Part shown: positions 7,219-15,422 of the stretch, one piece after another
Layout of the letters: each line of letters starts with the position of its first letter
Numbering within the stretch: position 1 is the first letter of the stretch
From: Deltaproteobacteria bacterium
GTDB taxonomy: Bacteria > Desulfobacterota > Binatia > UBA12015
Reading direction: 5' to 3'
DNA length: 33,414 nucleotides
Assembly (NCBI GenBank): GCA_016874715.1
Contig: VGTK01000049.1
Span: 1-33,414 of the forward strand
The notes under the pieces: model-generated
Databases searched by the model: none
Told to the model about the DNA's origin: nothing
The model's input: the letters and a program-made list of their open reading frames with translations, nothing else
Position numbers and translations under genes: made by a program

Positions 7219-8505
7219 ATGCCGCTGCTCGACCATCGCGCCGGCTTCACGGCGTTCGAGCTGACGCACTCCTCGAGGCGGCTGCGACGCGTCAGTCGCG
7301 TCCTGCTTGCCCTGTTCGCTCTCCTGATCCTCGGCCTGATCTTCCTGCCCTGGCAGCAGTTCATCCGTGGCAGCGGCAAGGTCATCGCCTACGACCCGTT
7401 CGAGCGCAGCGTGACGCTCGAAGCCCCGCTCGGTGGTCGGGTCGAGCGCTCGTTCGTCGTCGAAGGCCAGGCCGTCAAGGAAGGCGACGTCCTGTTCGAG
7501 CTCGTGGACAACGACCCGAACCTGCTGGCGAACATCCGGCAGCAGCGCGAGTCCGCCGCGGCACGGCGCGACGCGGCGATCGCCCGCGTCGAGGCGCTGA
7601 CCGCTCAGCTCGCCGAGCTCGAGCGTGCGCTGCCGCTCGCGGTGGAGGCCGCGCAGACGCGTCTCGACGCGGCGAAGTTCGCCTCGGCGACGGCGCTCCA
7701 GCAGTACGATCGGATCAAGTCCCTCTTCGAGGACAGGCGCGGTCTCGCCTCGCAGCGCGACTTCGAGCTCGCCCTGCTCGAGCGTGACCGGGCCGCGGCC
7801 GACCTGGCGCGCGCGGAGGCCGAGCTGAAGCGCGCCGCGGTCGATCTGCGCGCCTCGATCAGCAACACGGGCGCGCAGCGCGATGCCGCGCGTGCCGACC
7901 TTGCGAGCGCGGAGCAATCCCTGGTCTCCCTCGACATCCAGGTGAGCCAGACCGAGATGCAGCGCGTGAAGGCGCCGCGCGACGGCATCGTCTTCCGGGT
8001 TCAGGCGACCGAGGGGACGTTCCTTCGTGCCGGCTCGCCGCTGTGCACGATCATCCCGGAGACCGCCAACCGCATGGTCGAGCTCTGGCTCGACGGCAAC
8101 GACATGCCGCTCGTGCAGGCGCGCGAGACCAACGCTGCCGGTGAGACCGTTCGCGCCGGCAGCCCGGTGCGGCTGCAGTTCGAGGGCTGGCCGGCGATCC
8201 AGTTCGTCGGCTGGCCGAGCGCTGCGATCGGCACCTTCGGCGGCGAGGTCGTCCTGATCGACGCGACCGACGACGGCAAGGGGAGGTTCCGCCTCCTGGT
8301 GGCCGAGAAGCCGGACGTCATCCGCGAGTTCGACGGCACCGTGCGCACGATCGAGTGGCCGGGCGATCGCTGGCTGCGGCAGGGCGTGCGCGCCAACGGC
8401 TGGGTCCTGCTGCAGCGCGTCCCGCTGTGGTTCGAGGTCTGGCGGCAGATGAACGGCTTCCCGCCGGCGCTGCGCGACGGCATGGTCGAGGAGACGAAGA
8501 AGTGA
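7219..8505 (+). CDS. HlyD-family periplasmic adaptor (membrane fusion protein)
   Basis: 428 residues. One N-terminal transmembrane helix (about residues 30-46, 'VLLALFALLILGLIFLPW') is followed by the first barrel-sandwich/lipoyl half ('GGRVERSFVVEGQAVKEGD'). A long alpha-helical hairpin spans about residues 95-245 (Ala/Glu/Arg/Leu-rich, coiled coil). The second lipoyl half is 'RVKAPRDGIVFRVQATEG', and beta-barrel domains complete the C-terminus. It would bridge the inner-membrane ABC protein and the outer-membrane factor. The ATG at 7219 was chosen because earlier in-frame codons belong to a shadow over the end of the ABC gene; 47 bp separate the two genes. It overlaps the next gene by 4 bp (GTGA), strong evidence for one operon. 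The export substrate is not encoded next to it. Confidence 0.88.
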   Translation: MPLLDHRAGFTAFELTHSSRRLRRVSRVLLALFALLILGLIFLPWQQFIRGSGKVIAYDPFERSVTLEAPLGGRVERSFVVEGQAVKEGDVLFELVDNDPNLLANIRQQRESAAARRDAAIARVEALTAQLAELERALPLAVEAAQTRLDAAKFASATALQQYDRIKSLFEDRRGLASQRDFELALLERDRAAADLARAEAELKRAAVDLRASISNTGAQRDAARADLASAEQSLVSLDIQVSQTEMQRVKAPRDGIVFRVQATEGTFLRAGSPLCTIIPETANRMVELWLDGNDMPLVQARETNAAGETVRAGSPVRLQFEGWPAIQFVGWPSAAIGTFGGEVVLIDATDDGKGRFRLLVAEKPDVIREFDGTVRTIEWPGDRWLRQGVRANGWVLLQRVPLWFEVWRQMNGFPPALRDGMVEETKK

Positions 8506-10097
8506 GGCACGGGTTCTCGCGCTGGCTCGCGCTCGTGGCGTGCGCGTGGGTGGTCGGTGCCGGGGCTCCCACGCAAGCCGCGAAGAGCGCCGCCGCCGAT
8601 CCGCTCACACTCGACCAGGTCCTGCGCTCGGTGAAGAGCCAGTACCCGCCGCTGCTCGCCGCCCTGATCGAGCGCGACATCGCGGCCGGACGCATGCAGA
8701 GCGCGCGCGGCGCGTTCGATCTCAGCGTCTTCACCAAGCTCTACGGGAATCCGGCGGGGTACTACGAGTACGGCACCGTCGACTCGGGCGTCGAGCAGTT
8801 CACCGGCATCTGGGGCAGCACGGTGTTCGGCGGCTACCGCATCACGCGCGGCGACGTCCTGCCCGACTACTACTGGAACCGCACCCAGGGGGCGGGCGAG
8901 CCGCGGCTCGGGGTGAACGTGCCGATCCTGCGCGACGGCGCGATCGACCGCCGCCGGGCGACGATGATGAAGGCGGAGCTCGACCGCGAGATCGCCGATC
9001 CCGTCATCGCCCGGCAGCGCCTCGACTTCATTCGCGCCGCGACGGTCGCCTACTTCAACTGGCTCGCGGCCGGTCGGCGCTGGGAGCTGGCGGAGGACCT
9101 GCTGCGCGTCGCCAACGAGCGCACCGAAGCGCTCACCCGGCAGGTCAGCAAGGGACTCGTCGCGCGCATCGTCCTCACCGACAACCGCCGCCTGGTCGTC
9201 GCGCGCGAGATCGGCATCGTGCAGGCGCGCCGGCGCTTCGAGGGCGCGGCGCTCGCCCTGTCGCTGTTCCATCGCACCGCCGGCGACGAGCCGCGCGTGT
9301 CGGGCCGCGACCGGCTGCCAGGCGCGTTTCCGCCGATCGAGGTCGTCGAGCGCAGGCAGGTCGAGCGCGACCTCGAGGCCGCCCTCGAGCGCCGGCCGGA
9401 GCTGAAACGGCTCCAGCTCTCGCTCGACAAGCTCGACGTCGATCGCCGGCTGGCGAAGAACCAGCTCCAGCCGAATCTCGACGCCTCGGTGACGATCAGC
9501 CAGGACTTCGGCGAGAAGATCTACGTCGACAAGTCCGACTTCGAGGTGCAGGCCGGAATCGAGTTCAAGGTTCCGCTGCAGCGCAGCGAGGCAAAGGGAC
9601 GCCTGGCGGAGGTCGAGGGCCAGATCGGCCAGATCTCGACCGAGCAGCGCTTCGCGCGCGACCGCATTCGCGCCGAGGTCCTCGATGCCTACTCCGCGGT
9701 CGAGGCGGCGCGCGAGCAGATCGAGCAGACCCGGCTCAACGCCGAGCTGGCGCGCGAGCTGCAGTCGGCCGAGGAGGAGCGTTTTCGCCGCGGCGCCGTC
9801 GACCTGCTGGCGCTGCAGCTCCGCGAGCAGGCGTCGTTCGACGCGCAGATCCTCGCCGTCGACGCGCTCGCCGAGTCCTTTCGTTCCGTGGCCGACTATC
9901 GCGTGGCGACCGCCGCGGCCCTGGCGACGAGCGCCACCGGCGAGAACGACGACGATGCCGTCGCGGGCGACGCAGCCCCGGCCGAGTCGAGCGCCGAGGT
10001 CCGCGCCGCGGTCGATCTCGCCGCCCGCCTCGGGGATCCGATCGCGGCGGTCGGGTCGGAGGCCCCCCTCGTCCCGACCGCCGATTCCGGCGACTGA
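8502..10097 (+). CDS. TolC-family outer-membrane channel
   Basis: 531 residues with a GTG start that overlaps the HlyD stop as GTGA. An N-terminal signal peptide ('WLALVACAWVVGAGAPTQAA') precedes the first OEP repeat ('PLTLDQVLRSVKSQYPPLLAALIERDIAAGR', split by turns). A tyrosine-rich segment (about residues 75-125) is followed by long alpha-helical hairpins and a second repeat with the 'RIRAEVLDAYSAVEAAREQIEQT' heptad pattern. The last roughly 50 residues are an acidic/Ala-rich tail ('GENDDDAVAGDAAPAESSAE') unusual for TolC proteins and probably disordered in the periplasm. It forms the outer-membrane exit of the tripartite system with the two genes upstream. Ends 13 bp before the convergent stop of the copper-protein gene. 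Confidence 0.85.
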   Translation: MRHGFSRWLALVACAWVVGAGAPTQAAKSAAADPLTLDQVLRSVKSQYPPLLAALIERDIAAGRMQSARGAFDLSVFTKLYGNPAGYYEYGTVDSGVEQFTGIWGSTVFGGYRITRGDVLPDYYWNRTQGAGEPRLGVNVPILRDGAIDRRRATMMKAELDREIADPVIARQRLDFIRAATVAYFNWLAAGRRWELAEDLLRVANERTEALTRQVSKGLVARIVLTDNRRLVVAREIGIVQARRRFEGAALALSLFHRTAGDEPRVSGRDRLPGAFPPIEVVERRQVERDLEAALERRPELKRLQLSLDKLDVDRRLAKNQLQPNLDASVTISQDFGEKIYVDKSDFEVQAGIEFKVPLQRSEAKGRLAEVEGQIGQISTEQRFARDRIRAEVLDAYSAVEAAREQIEQTRLNAELARELQSAEEERFRRGAVDLLALQLREQASFDAQILAVDALAESFRSVADYRVATAAALATSATGENDDDAVAGDAAPAESSAEVRAAVDLAARLGDPIAAVGSEAPLVPTADSGD

Positions 10098-10110
10098 GCC
10101 CTGCGACCCG

Positions 10111-11877
10111 CTAGTTCAGGACGAAGTAGCTGATCGACGGGCCGAACATCTCGTTCTCGGTGGTGACCCCACCGGTGATCGAGCAGGCGTCGCAGAAGCC
10201 GTCGCCGGCGCCCGGCGAGCTGTCACAGGCGGCGTCGTTGCCCTTCTGGTTCCGCTGCCGGTCGTCGCACGCCACGTCGTACATCCCGGGGTTCACGCAG
10301 CGGGTCGGCTCGCAGAGGCCGATCGGGCTCGACGAGCCCTGGAAGCGGACGCCGTACTGGATGCGCGACGCCCGCGTGACCGTCTCGGGGTCGGGCGTGC
10401 CGTCGGCGCCGACGCCGTTGTTGTACAGCGAGCAGTACTTGATGGTGCGCGCGGCATCGCTCTCGGAGTCGAGAGCGAGGGGCGGATCGAAGAACTTCTG
10501 CAGCGGGTCGTCGTAGACCAGGGACTCGTAGATGATCTCGCCGTCCGGCAGCTCGTACCAGAAGCGCTTGCCGCGCTTGTGGGTGTGCGAGTTGATCGCG
10601 GTGATCCTGGCTCCCTGCGGCAGCGTGGTCTCCTCGCACATCACCTTCTCGGTGTAGGGTGCCGCCCCCTCGAGGATCAGGCGCGGGATGCCGAACCCGT
10701 TGTCGCCGCCACCGTAGTTCCGCGACGGGTAGAGCCGCTGGCGAGCGAAGCGGAAGTTCACCCGGGCGTTCATCCTGGTGCCGACGTCCGTCAAGTTGAA
10801 CGCGTGCGAGTTCCAGAAGGCCAGCCCGCGGATGGGCACCGCCACGAACACGCCGGGGTAGTTCGCTTGCAGGAACTGCGCCTGCTGCGTGCCACTGAAG
10901 GTCACGGTGGTCAGCTCGGGGGCGGCGCTGTAGCCGATGCAGCCGCTGGACTCCTGGATCGGGCCCGCGCACGTGCCGCCGGAGCCGCACGCGCCGGCGT
11001 CGAGCGGGTCGCACGCCTGACCGGCGCTCGGGCCGTGCATGCACGCCCAGCCCGTCACGTTGGACGGGTCGACGTAAGTGCCGCCGAAGGCTTCGATCGG
11101 CGCCTCGATCAGCAGGTGGTGGCTGCTCGGGTCCTGGCGGATCTCGAAGGCCTCGTGGAAGAAGAATTTCCCGTCCTCCGACTTGAACTCGTCGGGCACC
11201 TGGTCGCGCAGGTCGTAGTAGGTCACGAAGCAGATCTCGTTCTCCGATGCGGGCGGCAGGTCCCAGGCCGGCATGACGAGCTGCACGCCCTCGCCGGGCG
11301 CCGGCGGGTCGAGCGGCTCGATGGTGATCGGCTCCGGGTCGGGCAGGCAGGCGTCGATCAGCTCCTCGGTGCCGCGCACCGTGCCGGTCTCGGGCGCGCC
11401 GGCCTGGATCCAGATGCGCAGCAGCTCGAGCTCGGTCTCGTCGAGCGCGGTGCCGCCGAGCGGCATCGGCGAGCCGCCGATCTGCACGCTGCTGTCGCTC
11501 GCGGCGAGGACCTTGAGCCACAGGTAGCTGCGCTCCTTCGTGCCGGGGTACACGCGCACCAGCGTCGATGCGGTGGACGGTGCCTCGAACAGGCTCGCGT
11601 AGGCGACCTCGGGACGCAGGTCGAGGTTGCCCGAAGCGGCGCTACCGTGGCAGGCCTGCGCCGCGCAGCCACGGCGCTCGAAGATCACCGACTGGATAGC
11701 CTCGAACGTCGAGCCGAACGACTGCTTGCACGTCGGATCGGGCGGCGGGGTCACCGGCGGGGGGTTCGGCGCGGGACTGGAGGAGCCACCGCCGGAGCCG
11801 CCGCAACCCGCGACGAGTACCAGGCCGGCCAGAAGGATGGCTGCTGCGCAGGGTCGGACGGACGACGGATTCTGCAT
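10111..11877 (-). CDS. Lipoprotein with cytochrome-c-like region and copper type II monooxygenase-like domains
   Basis: 588 residues. Signal peptide II with lipobox LVAGC (Cys25), then a Gly/Ser/Pro linker. A CX4CH motif at residues 71-77 followed by 'GNLDLRP' resembles the CX4CH cytochrome-like modules of deltaproteobacterial and planctomycete secreted proteins. The rest resembles peptidylglycine alpha-hydroxylating/ascorbate-dependent copper monooxygenases. All ligand types have candidates: H253/H254 (SSHHLLIE), H358 (WNSHAFN), the H431-x-H433 pair (NSHTHKRG) and M577 (NEMFG). A Cys-rich insert (279-303) reads like the short CxDGxxC modules of secreted proteins. The start at 11877 puts the signal peptide at the N-terminus; an in-frame upstream ATG at 11904 is possible. 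Substrate unknown. It is the last gene of the long minus-strand block, 144 bp after Coq4, so it may have its own promoter. Confidence 0.75.
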   Translation of the reverse strand: MQNPSSVRPCAAAILLAGLVLVAGCGGSGGGSSSPAPNPPPVTPPPDPTCKQSFGSTFEAIQSVIFERRGCAAQACHGSAASGNLDLRPEVAYASLFEAPSTASTLVRVYPGTKERSYLWLKVLAASDSSVQIGGSPMPLGGTALDETELELLRIWIQAGAPETGTVRGTEELIDACLPDPEPITIEPLDPPAPGEGVQLVMPAWDLPPASENEICFVTYYDLRDQVPDEFKSEDGKFFFHEAFEIRQDPSSHHLLIEAPIEAFGGTYVDPSNVTGWACMHGPSAGQACDPLDAGACGSGGTCAGPIQESSGCIGYSAAPELTTVTFSGTQQAQFLQANYPGVFVAVPIRGLAFWNSHAFNLTDVGTRMNARVNFRFARQRLYPSRNYGGGDNGFGIPRLILEGAAPYTEKVMCEETTLPQGARITAINSHTHKRGKRFWYELPDGEIIYESLVYDDPLQKFFDPPLALDSESDAARTIKYCSLYNNGVGADGTPDPETVTRASRIQYGVRFQGSSSPIGLCEPTRCVNPGMYDVACDDRQRNQKGNDAACDSSPGAGDGFCDACSITGGVTTENEMFGPSISYFVLN

Positions 11878-11942
11878 GATCCAGCGGCATAGCAGGGTTC
11901 GCACCGCCCGGGGAGTCGGGTTGGCCCAAGAATCGACTCCCT

Positions 11943-11966
11943 GGGCGAGCGGGCGAGCGGGCGAGC
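11943..11966. repeat. Three tandem copies of GGGCGAGC
   Basis: An 8-bp unit repeated three times without change in the 144-bp gap between the Coq4-like gene and the copper lipoprotein gene, about 66 bp upstream of the latter's start. Possibly a slippage-prone microsatellite in the promoter of the lipoprotein gene. An inverted repeat GAGCCC...GGGCTC (12002-12023) overlaps the Coq4-like stop. Confidence 0.6.
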
Positions 11967-12021
11967 GAACGGTCCGTCGATTCGCAGAACGGCGCCCCCG
12001 GGAGCCCGGTGGGGCCGGGGC

Positions 12022-12801
12022 TCACGCTCCGAAGGGGGCCGTCACCTTGCGCAGCAGGCGAAACACGGCCCCGTTGCGGCGCAGGTCGGCGAGCTCCGCG
12101 TACGTCAATCTCTCGTAGGGGGTCGGCGGCGTGATCCCGAGGCGCTGCCGGACCTCGTCGATCGGCAGCGGCAGCATCGCCTCCCAGTCCACCGCGACGA
12201 GCGGTGCGGCCTCGCGGCCGCGACCGACCGCATCCCACAGGTAGCGCAGGCCAGAGAAGCGTCCACCGAGCACCAGGGCCAGATTGCTCAGCAGTCCGAG
12301 CCCCAGCCAGGCGTACGCCCCGAGCTGCGCGTAGCTGTACCCGAGGAGGTGGATCTCCCCGTGGATGTCCGAATCCCACCCGTTGAGGACGTGCCAGAGG
12401 TCGTGCATGTCGACGACGCGCGCACCCATCGTGGCGCCCGGGTCGGCGAACGTCCGCGGCACCTGGCTGCTGATGGCTGCGGCGATGCCCTCGGCGGTGA
12501 AGTCACGGGACGCCGTCCAGTCGAAGTAGGCGCGGCCGAGCGATCCGGTCGGCAGGGTCGAGAGGTAGTCGCGATCGCTCAGGGTGCGGCCGAGGTCGCG
12601 CCCTTCGGCGAGGATGGAACGACCGACGGGATCGCTCCACACTTGCTCGAACAGGTCGGCCGCCGAGGGGCCCGTGAGCGAGCCGATGAACTCGCCGATC
12701 AGGTCTGTCCGGTCGGGGTCTGCGCTGAACCCTTTGAGGGCAGTCAGCGCGCGGAGCACGTCGGCGGGCCCGACCCACTTCCTCTCGATCGCTGTCGCCA
12801 C
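12022..12801 (-). CDS. Coq4-family protein (ubiquinone biosynthesis-like)
   Basis: 259 residues with the diagnostic Coq4 metal motif HDxxHx11E: H133-D134-x-x-H137 and E149 in 'MHDLWHVLNGWDSDIHGE'. The family pattern 'LGYSYAQLGAYAWLGLGLLSN' follows, a membrane-binding helical region. Eukaryotic Coq4 is needed for ubiquinone synthesis and has been assigned C1 decarboxylation/hydroxylation of the ring; bacterial homologues are mostly uncharacterised. The start is GTG at 12801, preceded by AGGA about 8 bp upstream. It lies 46 bp after the CoA-transferase gene in the same direction, so it may be co-transcribed with the CoA-ester genes. No other quinone gene is in the window, so a quinone role is inferred from family only. 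Confidence 0.8.
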   Translation of the reverse strand: MATAIERKWVGPADVLRALTALKGFSADPDRTDLIGEFIGSLTGPSAADLFEQVWSDPVGRSILAEGRDLGRTLSDRDYLSTLPTGSLGRAYFDWTASRDFTAEGIAAAISSQVPRTFADPGATMGARVVDMHDLWHVLNGWDSDIHGEIHLLGYSYAQLGAYAWLGLGLLSNLALVLGGRFSGLRYLWDAVGRGREAAPLVAVDWEAMLPLPIDEVRQRLGITPPTPYERLTYAELADLRRNGAVFRLLRKVTAPFGA

Positions 12802-12847
12802 GCGCGTCCTCTACAGGAGCCGGCCGCCTGCCGACAACACCCGCCGC

Positions 12848-15406
12848 TCAGAGCCCGGCCGGCCGGTCGCCGATGATGCCGTCGCGGCGCAGCACCGCGA
12901 CCTCGTCTGCGGCGAGCCCGAGCACGTCGCGCAGGATCGTGTCGTTGTGCTCGCCGAGCGTCGGTGCCGGGCTCCGGTACAGACGCTCGGCGCCGTCACC
13001 GAAGCGCAGCGCGAGCCCCGGGTACGCGTGCTCGCCGACGACCGGGTGCGCGACCGGCTCGAAGAATCCGCGCGCGCGCAGCTGCGGGTGCGCCGCGAGG
13101 TGTGCCGCGGGCGTGACCACCGCCGCAGGGACGCCGCGCGCGAGCAGCGCCTCGACCGTCGGGTGCGCGTCCTGCGCGGCGCTCCACGCGGCGATCCCGC
13201 GGTCGATCTCGTCGGGCCGCGCGCGGCGCGCGCCGGCGTTCGCGAGCGCGGCCTCGGTCGCCCACGCGGGCCGGCCCATCACGTCGACGAGGCTTGCCCA
13301 CTCCGCGTCGGTGGTGACGGAGAGCGCGAGCCACACGTCCTTGCCGCGGCACGGATAGAGGTTCTGCGGCGCACCGACCGGTCCGCGGTTGCCGTCGCGC
13401 GCGAGCCGCGCGCCGTGGGCGCCGTGCTCGAGCACCAGCTCCGAGGCGGCGTTCAACGCCGCCTCGACCATCGTCGCCTCGACGAGCTGGCCGCGCCCGG
13501 TGCGTCGCCGGTGCTCGAGCGCCACCAGCAGGGCTGCGAGCGCGTGCAGCCCGGCGAGCGGGTCGCAAGCGCCGCGCGGGATCACCGGCGCGCCGTCGGC
13601 GAAGCCGGTGATCCAGGCCAGGCCCGACACCTGCTCCATGGTCTGCGCGAAGCCGACGCGGTCGCGCCACGGGCCGTCGAGACCGAAGGCCGGCATGCGC
13701 ACCATGACGAGCCGGGGATGGACGGTGGAGAACACGTCCCAGCCGAGGCCGAGGCCGTCGAGCACGCGCGGCGAGAAGTTCTCGACCACCGCGTCGGCCC
13801 ACGCGCAGAGCCGCTTCACGAGCGCGACGCCGGCGGGCCGCGTGAGATCGAGCGTGATGCCGCGCTTGTTCAGGTTCATCCCGAGGTAGAGCGCGCTCCA
13901 CTCCCACCAGCGATCCGTCGTCGGCTGCTTGACGCTCTGGAAGCGCATCGCATCCGGGCGCTGGATCGACTCGACCTTGATCACGTCGGCGCCGAGCGCC
14001 GCGAGGTAGTGGGTGGCGAAGGGGCCCGCCCAGAACGCGGTGAAGTCGACGACGCGGAGGCCTGCGAGCGGGCGCGCTGCGTCGCGGGTCGTGCTCGTCG
14101 TGCCCGCCGTGCGCGTGGTGGCGGGCCGGAGCGTGTCGCCTCCGGGTCTCGTCGTCGTTGACGCCGCGCGTGACCGCGACCGCGAGAGTGGGTCGTCGCC
14201 CGCCTCGTTGCGTGCGTCGCCCGCGCCACCGCGCGCGTCGCTCCTGCGCGGCGTGCGCGCCGTCCACGACGCGGTGTCCGCACCGAGGCGCGGCGACGGC
14301 GCGAGCGGGCGCAGAGCCGCGTCCGATAGCCGGTACGGCGGCCGCGGCTGCACGAAGTCGGCGCCGGGGTGGCGCACGAAGACGCCGCGCGCGACGAAGT
14401 GATCGAAGCGCGTCACGGTCTCGCCGGTGCCGAGGGGTGCCACCGGGATGCGCAGCGCGACGGCCCGCTCGACGATCTCGCCGACGCTGCGCTCGCGCGT
14501 CCAGCCGCGGATCATCGCGTCGACCTCGGCGACACGCCGCACGCGCTCGTCCCAGCGCGCCAGCACCGGGTCGTCCACCAGGTCCGGCCGCTCGATCAGC
14601 ACGCAGAAGTCCTTCCACTGCTGTCCGGTGATCGTGCAGAAGCCGATCCAGCCGTCGCGGGCCGCGAAGACCGACGGTACCTCCAGCGTGCGCGCGAACG
14701 GCAACGGTCCGCCGGCGAGGCTCTCCCACACCGTCGAGTTCGGCGCCATCGTGAGCGCCATCGCCTCGAAGAGCGACACGTCGACGTGCACCCCTCGTCC
14801 GGTTCGCACTCCCGCGTGGTGCGCGGTCAGCGCCGCGACCGCGGCGTACGCGCCGCCGATCCACTCGCCGAGGCGCCCGCCGGCGGCGATCGGCGGGCGG
14901 TCCATGGTGCCGCGCGACGCCGTCGAGCCGCACCAGGCCTGCAGCGTGAACTCCGTCGCGGGTCGCTCGCTCCACGGACCGCCGCGTCCGAACGGGGTCA
15001 GGGAGATCCACGACGTCGCGCGCCCGTCGTCGCATCCGTCGCCGCGCTGTCCGGCGCACACGGCGGCCGGATCGATGCCGAGCGCCGCGAGCGTCGCGGG
15101 CGACGTCGTGTCGAGGACGAGGTCGGCCGCTGCCGCGAGCGCGAGCACCTGCTCGCGTCCCGCCCGCGTCGTGAAGTCCACGACCGCCGCGCGCTTCGAC
15201 GTGTGCAGGAAGCGGAACAGCGGGCCGTCCTCGCCCGGCGCGATCGTCGTGTGCGATGCGGACCAGCGTCGCAGTGGATCGCCACCCGGGCGCTCGATCT
15301 TGAGGACGTCGGCCCCGGCGTCGGCGAGGAGCTTGGTCGCGTACGCGCCCGCGATCCCGGTCGAGAGATCGAGCACGCGGACGCCGTCGAGGGGCGGCAG
15401 CGTCAA
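12848..15406 (-). CDS. Tandem-domain CaiB/BaiF (family III) CoA-transferase
   Basis: 852 residues holding two complete family III CoA-transferase domains. Domain 1 (about 1-380) begins 'LDGVRVLDLSTGIAGAYATK' and has 'GADVLKIERPGGD' and 'GRGVHVDVSLFEA' (D209). Domain 2 (about 455-852) begins 'LAGLRVVDFTAFWAGPFATH' and has 'GADVIKVESIQRPD' and 'GRGQLVEATMVEA', where the Asp position of the (V/I)D(V/A) motif is Glu (codon 13478-13480). A Ser/Thr/Arg/Asp-rich linker of about 75 residues joins them. Family III enzymes form interlocked dimers, so one polypeptide could make an intramolecular pair. They move CoA between acyl groups or racemise acyl-CoAs; the substrate is unknown. The start is TTG at 15406, 16 bp after the amidohydrolase stop; no ATG or GTG fits the conserved N-terminus. 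Translational spacing supports an operon. Confidence 0.85.
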   Translation of the reverse strand: MTLPPLDGVRVLDLSTGIAGAYATKLLADAGADVLKIERPGGDPLRRWSASHTTIAPGEDGPLFRFLHTSKRAAVVDFTTRAGREQVLALAAAADLVLDTTSPATLAALGIDPAAVCAGQRGDGCDDGRATSWISLTPFGRGGPWSERPATEFTLQAWCGSTASRGTMDRPPIAAGGRLGEWIGGAYAAVAALTAHHAGVRTGRGVHVDVSLFEAMALTMAPNSTVWESLAGGPLPFARTLEVPSVFAARDGWIGFCTITGQQWKDFCVLIERPDLVDDPVLARWDERVRRVAEVDAMIRGWTRERSVGEIVERAVALRIPVAPLGTGETVTRFDHFVARGVFVRHPGADFVQPRPPYRLSDAALRPLAPSPRLGADTASWTARTPRRSDARGGAGDARNEAGDDPLSRSRSRAASTTTRPGGDTLRPATTRTAGTTSTTRDAARPLAGLRVVDFTAFWAGPFATHYLAALGADVIKVESIQRPDAMRFQSVKQPTTDRWWEWSALYLGMNLNKRGITLDLTRPAGVALVKRLCAWADAVVENFSPRVLDGLGLGWDVFSTVHPRLVMVRMPAFGLDGPWRDRVGFAQTMEQVSGLAWITGFADGAPVIPRGACDPLAGLHALAALLVALEHRRRTGRGQLVEATMVEAALNAASELVLEHGAHGARLARDGNRGPVGAPQNLYPCRGKDVWLALSVTTDAEWASLVDVMGRPAWATEAALANAGARRARPDEIDRGIAAWSAAQDAHPTVEALLARGVPAAVVTPAAHLAAHPQLRARGFFEPVAHPVVGEHAYPGLALRFGDGAERLYRSPAPTLGEHNDTILRDVLGLAADEVAVLRRDGIIGDRPAGL

Positions 15407-15422
15407 GGATGTACGATCCCGC

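Noticed and set aside
12002..12023. GAGCCC...GGGCTC inverted repeat as a terminator for the Coq4-like gene
   Set aside because: It overlaps the stop codon, has only 6-bp arms with a 10-base loop in very GC-rich sequence, and no T-run follows.
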